Positions 58,611 through 64,000 of a stretch of 64,000 nt of DNA are shown piece after piece (the first letter of the stretch is position 1; each line of letters starts with the position of its first letter). This stretch comes from Datnioides undecimradiatus (Eukaryota > Chordata > Actinopteri > Lobotiformes > Datnioididae), in NCBI GenBank assembly GCA_008933995.1, contig WARS01001497.1:4058900-4122899 (forward strand), written 5' to 3'. Position numbers and translations under genes: made by a program. The notes under the pieces are model-generated. The model searched no databases, had not been told where the DNA came from, and saw only the letters and a program-made list of their open reading frames with translations.

Positions 58611-61600
58611 TAGATAGATAGATAGATACTTTGTTAATCCCGAGGGAAATTTAGGTATCCAGCAGCAGTGTAAAATTGTAAAATTGTGCAAACACTTGCA
58701 TGTATAAAAACATCAGAAAACGGAGAAATGAAATAAAGTAAAAATAGACATAAAATTAAATGAGGTTAAATAAAATAAAATAAAATAAGGTGGAGTAGGG
58801 TAAAGGAAATTAAGAGTATATAAACTTACATACATATACACATATCTATACACATACACATACTTATAAATATGCGTATATACATATACATGTACATATA
58901 CCATATATCTACATATATACATATATATACATGGCAGCATATACGCACACGTCACACAAACATATGGTGGGGTTGTGGTGAATGATTGGTGGTGTCCATC
59001 ATAAGCACAGTCCAGGACAGTCCTCACTGGGAGGAGTTGAAGAGCCGTATGGCCCGTGGGACAAACGACTTCCTCAGCCTGTCAGTGGAGCAGGTCAGAG
59101 ACAGCATCCTGCCACTGAATGTGCTCCTCTGCTTGGTGATGATGTCATGCAGAGGGTGATGGACATTGTCCAGGATGTGCAGAAGCTTGCTGAGGGTCCT
59201 TTTCTCTGCCACAGATGTAAGAGAGTCCAGCTCTGCACCCACTACAGAGCCGGCCCTCCTCACCAGTTTGTCCAGCCGTGAAGTGTCCCTCTTCTTAATG
59301 CTTCCTCCCCAGCACACCACAGCATAGAAGAGGACACTGGCAATGACAGTCTGGTAGAACATCTGCAGCAGCTTCTGGCAGATGTTAAAAGACCTCATCT
59401 CTTCTCAGGAAGTAGAGCCGACTCTGTCCCTTTCTGTAGAGTGTTTCTGTGTTAGCTGACCAGTCCAGTTTATTGTCTATTTGTACTCCCAAGTACCTGT
59501 ATGTCTCCACTGTCTCCACACGGGCCCCCTCTATGGACACAGGCTGCAGGGGGGACACTGACCTCCGAAAGTCCACCACCATCTCCTTGGTCTTGGAGGT
59601 GTTGATGAGCAGGTGGTTGGACTTGCACCATGCCACAAAGTCCGCAACCAGGTTCCTGTACTCCTCCTCCCTACCATCCTTTATACACCCCACAATGGCC
59701 GTGTCATCAGAAAACTTCTGCATGTGACACAGCTCGGAGTTGTATCTGAAGTCTGAGGTGTACAGGGTGAATAGGACAGGAGAGAGCACTGTCCCCTGTG
59801 GTGCCCCTGTGCTGCTGACCACCATCCCAGATGTGCAGTCCCTCAGACGCACATACTGGGGTCTCTCTGTGAGATAGTCCGTGATCCAGTTGACATGTGT
59901 GAGTCCATACCCATCTCTGTCAGTTTGTCCCTCAGTAGCAGGGGCTGGATGGTGTTGAAGGCGCTAGAGAAATCAAAAAACATGATCCTCACAGCACCAC
60001 TGGCCCTGTCCAGGTGGGAGAAACATCGGTGGTGCATGTAGAGGATGGCATCCTCCACTCCCACCTTATCCTGGTATGCAAACTGAAGAGGGTCAAGGGC
60101 GTGGCGGACCAGGGGTTGAAGGTGGTGTAGCAGCAGCAGCCGCTCCATGGTTTTAATGATGTGGGACGTCAGAGCGACTAGTCTGAAGTCATTCAGGTCC
60201 CTGGGGTGAGGCTTCTTGGGGACAGGGACGAGGCAGGATGTCTTCCACAACGTCGGAACTGTCCCCAGTCACATACTAAGGTTGAAGAGATACTGGAGGG
60301 GCTCCCCCAGCTCGGTAGCACAGGTCCTGAGAAGTCTAGGACATACTCCATCTGGACCGGTAGCCTTGCTGGGACATAGTCTCTTCAGCTGTCTGCTGAC
60401 CTGAGCTGCTGTGAAGTAGGTAGGGGGGAGGGTGGTGTTATCTGTCTCATCAGAGGCTGGGTTAAGTGGGGCGGTCGGGGTGGGGGTAGTGGAGGTGGGG
60501 GTAGTGGAATGGCCTGCTACAGTGACAGTGGTGACTGGTGGGGGAGGTGGAATGGGGGTGTTAGAAGGAGGAGAGGGGGTGACATGACTGGCCACGGTAA
60601 CAGCAGGGGGGGAGCCGGGCGGTCAAACCTGTTGAAGAAGTCGTTAAGCTGGTTCACACGCTTCAGGTCCCCCTCCACAGGACTTCGCCCCTTTGTGCCA
60701 CAGCCAGTAATGGTCCTCATGCCATCCCAGACCTGCAGCTTCTGCTCCACCTTCCTTCTGTAATCCTCCTTAGCCTCCTTCAGGTGGACCTTGAGTTCCC
60801 TCTGGATGCGCTTCAGCTCCTCCTGGTCACCATCCCTAAAGGCCCTCTTTTTTCTATTAAGGAGCTCCTTTATGCTGCTGGTAATCCAGGGCTTGTTGTT
60901 AGCAAAGCAACGTACAGTTCTGGTAGGAACAACAACATCCATACAGAAGTTGATGTACAATAGTCAGTAGTGCAGTTAGTGACCCCCTCTAAGTCCTCAC
61001 TGCTTGAGTCCTGCAGCACACCCCAGTTAGTGGTCTGAAAGCAGTCCCTCAGTGCTACCTCAGCTGCAGGAGACCACTTCCTAAAGATGCGTGTGGTGGT
61101 GAGTTGCCTCACTACCTTTGGTTTGTAGTGAGGCTGGAGCAGGATCAAGTTGTGGTCTGATTTCCCCAGAGGTGGCAGGGGGATGGCCCTGTATGCATCC
61201 TCAGCATTAGCATACAGGAGGTCGATGGTCCTGCGATGGCGTGTGAAAACTCTCTGGGCATGTAATAAGGCCAGAGACTCACAGCCAAAAGTTCAATGTT
61301 TGGACGGCAGATTGTAACTTTCACCGTCACATGCCCAGGGTTGCACCATCTGGTGTTAATAAACAGTGTGAGTCCTCCACCTTTGCGCTTCCTGCTTGCC
61401 TTCACGTCTCTGTCCGCTCTGACCGTGGTGAAGCCGGGTAGATCCACGTTAACATCTGGGATGCCGGCAGTGAGCCATGTCTCCGTGAGGCACAGCAGAC
61501 TGCACTCCCTGTAGATCCTCACGTTTCTCACCAGTGCAGCCAGCTCGTCCGTCTTGTTGACCATAGAGTTTACGTTCCCCATCACAACCGACGGAACAGC

Positions 61601-61920
61601 GGGCTTGTACTTCATCCGCTTTGCCCAACGTCTTGTCTTTATCAAAGCGCCTGCTCTGCAGCCTCTGTATGGGCGCCTCAGCTCCTGTGTTAAGTGAAGA
61701 GCGTCCCCAGCACTGGCCATTGTCCTGAGTGCAAACAGCTGATCCCTTGAATAAACGAGTCCACAGCTGTCTTTCCGCGGTGAAAAAGTATCCATAGGAT
61801 AAAGTATATAAAGCACTACACACGTGTGTAATGAGGGCGAGAAACAAAGTAATAACAAAGTAATAACAAAGCAAAAGTAATAACAAACGTGCGGAGTGCT
61901 ACTGGATGGCTGCCACTCAT
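58611..61920 (-). mobile_element. Near full-length Rex1-like LINE (endonuclease plus reverse transcriptase), decayed
   Basis: 3' end at 58611-58650 is the (TAGA)n plus TACTTTGTTAATCCCGAGGG tail common in fish LINEs. Minus-strand coding order: endonuclease 61858-61145 (MGNVNSMVNKTDEL, LLCLTETWLTAGIPDV, ADRDVKASRKRKGGGL), linker 60960-60270 (KPWITSSIKELLNRKKRAF, LCPSKATGPDGVCPRLL), RT 60250-59385 (FDFSSAFNTIQPLLL, GAPQGTVLSPVLFTLYTSDF, FSDDTAIVG), C-terminal 59398-59024. Several frameshifts break it, so it cannot move by itself. It sits inside the L1 of 56003-62766. Confidence 0.88.
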
Positions 61921-61934
61921 GTCAGCGCCGGAAG

Positions 61935-62766
61935 TAAGTGTGGAACCTCTAAAAAGATAATGAACAATAATGGGCTCAATGAACATCTCTGTCCAGTTCC
62001 TTGGGTCAAATTAAAGAAGGGGGAGATTATTCCATTTGTCATCACTGCTGCCTTGGGTTCTTTATACAGCATTTTTATCCATTTAATGAAGTTAGAGTTG
62101 AAGCCGAAATGAGATAGGGCGGAGAACAGAAATTGCCGCTCCACCCTATCAAAGGCCTTCTCTGCGTCCAAGGAAATGGCAGTTATAGGCACATTTTGGG
62201 ATTGACTCATTATGTGTAACAGGAGTCTAACATTATCAGTTGAAGTTCTATTTTTCATGAAGCCAACCTGATTGGGGTGAATGATACTCGGTAAAACCAA
62301 TTGTAAATGTGTTGCTAAAATTTTTGTAAGAATCTTACGATCAAGATTGAGCAGGCTTACAGGTCTAAAATTGGAGGGATCTGCTGCATCTTTACCTGTT
62401 TTGGGAATTAGTGAGATTTCTGCTTCATTAAAAGTTTGAGCTACACGACCCTTGTCAAATATCTCCTGATACACCCTCTGTAATACTGGCACAACAATCT
62501 GCAAAGGCTTTATAGTATTCCACTGGGAGTCCATCATAACCCGGTGACTTCCCATTTTTCATTGAAGAAATTGCCTGCCTTATTTCAGCCTCAGTTATGG
62601 GTGATTCCAATCCAGCTGCCTCCTGAGGTGAGAGCTTGGGTTTGTCTATATTAAGGAGAATTTGTTCTATATCTTCTTGTGAGGCATTAGGAGATATGGA
62701 AGAAGTGTATAACTTCTCATAATATTGTTGGAATATTCTATTTATATCTTTAGCAGCAAAAAATTG
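61935..62766 (-). mobile_element. L1 ORF2 N-terminal RT fragment, upstream half of the interrupted L1
   Basis: Minus-strand text: DINRIFQQYYEKLYTSS, AISSMKNGKSPGYDGLPVEY, EAEISLIPKTGKDAADPSNF, RPVSLLNLDRKILTKILATH, AISLDAEKAFDRVERQFLF, QRCSLSPLLFIIFLE. One frameshift near 62500 (KAFADCCA). It ends at about 62766, where L1 ORF1 begins in the opposite orientation. Confidence 0.88.
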
Positions 62767-63317
62767 TGACGGCCATGCAGGAGAGGCTGGGTGAGGCCGA
62801 GGCGCGTATTGCACACCTGGAGGAGACGTCGGAGCAGCTGCTAAACAACAAGGGAGGCAAGGATAAACAAACGGAAGAACTGTGGAACTGAGTACAAGCC
62901 CTTGAAAACCAAAGCAGACGGAATAATGTCAGGTTGGTGGGACTAAAGGAGACCTTTGGCACTAATGGGACGCTGCTTGATTATGTTCAGAAGATTCTTG
63001 CGGAGGGACTCGGCGTTGAAACTGGCGGAGAGTTTGAGATAGAGAGGATGCACAGGCAACTGGCACCGATGCCGAGTACAGACCAGCCCCCTAGGCCGGT
63101 GTTGATACGTGGCAGGCAATCTGCGAGGGACAAGGTGATCAATGCAGCCAAGGAAAGGCGAGGATTTGTCTGGGAAAAGTGTCGCCTCTCTGTGTTCCCG
63201 GACATGTCTAGAGAGCTGGCGCAGAAGAGGAAAGTTTTCACACTGGTGAAACGCAAACTACACGAGCTTGACATTAGATATACACTGGCTTTCCCCGCAA
63301 CGCTACACTTCAAATAG
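62767..63317 (+). mobile_element. L1 ORF1 (RNA-binding protein) fragment in inverted orientation
   Basis: Plus-strand text begins with coiled coil (MQERLGEAEARIAHLEETSE), has one stop near 62889, then NNVRLVGLKETFGTNGTLLD, FEIERMHRQLAPMPS, PRPVLIRGRQSARDKVI and VKRKLHELDIRYTLAFPATL before a stop at 63315-63317. This is the transposase-22/L1 ORF1 RRM and CTD pattern. Orientation is opposite to the adjoining ORF2 fragment. Confidence 0.85.
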
Positions 63318-63681
63318 AAAGGAAAAAACGTGAGTTGCACCACTGTGGAAGCTACGGAGAAAGTCATTAATGAGCAAGGATCGGGAGGAACTGTGGATTG
63401 AGATGAATGAGTGAAGTGAGCTGCTGTTTATCCAACATGAGATTATGCGATTTGTGCTGAACTGAATGGACCCCTGTGCAGGCCAGCGAGAGGCTCCTCC
63501 CGACACGGAACGGTTACCACGGGAGCGGCGTTAACCCCACGGACCTTATGTGTGTTATCCCATTCTTTTGGGAGGTGAGGAGTGAGACTTTCAGCGCCGG
63601 TAACGTATTGCGTCACTTCCTGTTGTTGTCTTTGCACTGTGGTGGATTGTAGCGTGCTGTAGCGTCGTCAAGTACTAAAAC
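63318..63681. other. L1 inter-ORF/5' LINE UTR-like spacer
   Basis: No coding potential supported. The block around 63590-63605 (CAGCGCCGGTAACG) echoes CAGCGCCGGAAGTA at 61924, the outer edge of the Rex1-like element, so it is probably the 5' UTR of the following LINE. Confidence 0.45.
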
Positions 63682-64000
63682 ATGGGTGGCTGGGTGGCAG
63701 TCCGAAGGAAACGTAGCCCGAAACAACGGCCCACGGTTCACCACCAACCGCTTCACGTTTCCAACAGATTTTCCCCACTCAGCGACACACCCGCTGACGG
63801 AAAGACTCTGGTTATTGGCAGCTCTATTTTGCGCAATGTGAAGTTGGAGACGCCCGCGACCACAGTTAAATGCATCCCCGGGGCCAGAGCGGGCGACGTT
63901 GAATCCTATCTGAAACTGCTGACTAAGGATAAACATAGATTCAATAAAATTGTTATTCATGCTGGGGGAAATGACATCCGGTTACGGCAGTCGGAGGTCA
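63682..64000 (+). CDS. SGNH-hydrolase-like LINE ORF1 protein, 3' end outside the window
   Basis: Open from ATG at 63682 to the window end (106 codons). The N-terminus is basic ([14 protein letters not shown]) with the NRFSPLSD motif, then [13 protein letters not shown] (block I, catalytic Ser in GxSI), [17 protein letters not shown] (block II Gly) and [13 protein letters not shown] (block III GxND). Esterase/SGNH domains of this kind are known in ORF1 of CR1/L2-type LINEs, which is the likely source. It looks undamaged in the part seen. A host GDSL esterase is less likely, given the repeat context. Confidence 0.7.
   Translation, partial: MGGWVAVRRKRSPKQRPTVHHQPLHVSNRFSPLSDTPADGKTLVIGSSILRNVKLETPATTVKCIPGARAGDVESYLKLLTKDKHRFNKIVIHAGGNDIRLRQSEV

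Overview
This is nuclear DNA from a bony (teleost-type) fish. Its genes are intron-rich vertebrate genes with short introns. The repeats are typical of fish: Tc1-like and hAT DNA transposons, L1-, L2/CR1- and Rex1-like LINEs, and dense CA/GT and CAGACAGG arrays. I cannot name the species. No rRNA, tRNA, CRISPR array or prokaryotic feature was seen.

Layout. (1) 785-11262, minus: rapgef1 (C3G), a Rap1/R-Ras GEF, 23 coding exons, with CRK-binding proline motifs and a REM plus CDC25 catalytic region. (2) 13679-28161, minus: dnm1 (dynamin-1), complete from start codon to two alternative C-terminal exons. (3) 30277-35640, minus: fhip2b (FAM160B2/RAI16 family), 18 exons, apparently intact. (4) 36699-39540, plus: a gelsolin/scinderin-like gene that looks dead. 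It jumps from segment G1 to late G3 and has at least three frameshifts in the C-terminal half. (5) 41037-55908, minus: dab2ip (RasGAP with PH, C2, GAP, proline-rich and coiled-coil parts), 20 exons. (6) 55990-64000: a transposon graveyard of an L1 broken by a hAT element and by a Rex1-like LINE, an L1 ORF1 in opposite orientation, and an SGNH-hydrolase-like LINE ORF running off the window.

Biology. rapgef1 (Rap1 activation), dnm1 (endocytic scission), dab2ip (Ras/Rap inactivation and survival signalling) and the gelsolin relative (actin severing) are individually regulated vertebrate genes, not an operon. RAPGEF1, DNM1, GSN and DAB2IP all lie on human 9q33-q34, so the window largely keeps an ancestral block. 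FHIP2B is on human chromosome 8, so it is the odd neighbour.

Main points from the hunt: a minor-spliceosome (U12, AT-AC) intron inside the rapgef1 REM domain, later hit by a LINE with an 8-bp target duplication; the duplicated 5' splice site of another rapgef1 exon; dnm1 with two 12-nt microexons, a GC-AG intron and a conserved short-tail exon ending in a PxIxIT-like motif; a dab2ip intron holding a LINE-in-LINE insertion with a perfect 15-bp target duplication; a 22-bp array of CCAAT boxes; and a 1-kb dab2ip minisatellite whose 3n period opens long false reading frames on both strands. I found no convincing wholly new biological system. Exon limits were read by eye from GT/AG positions, phase continuity and remembered family sequences.
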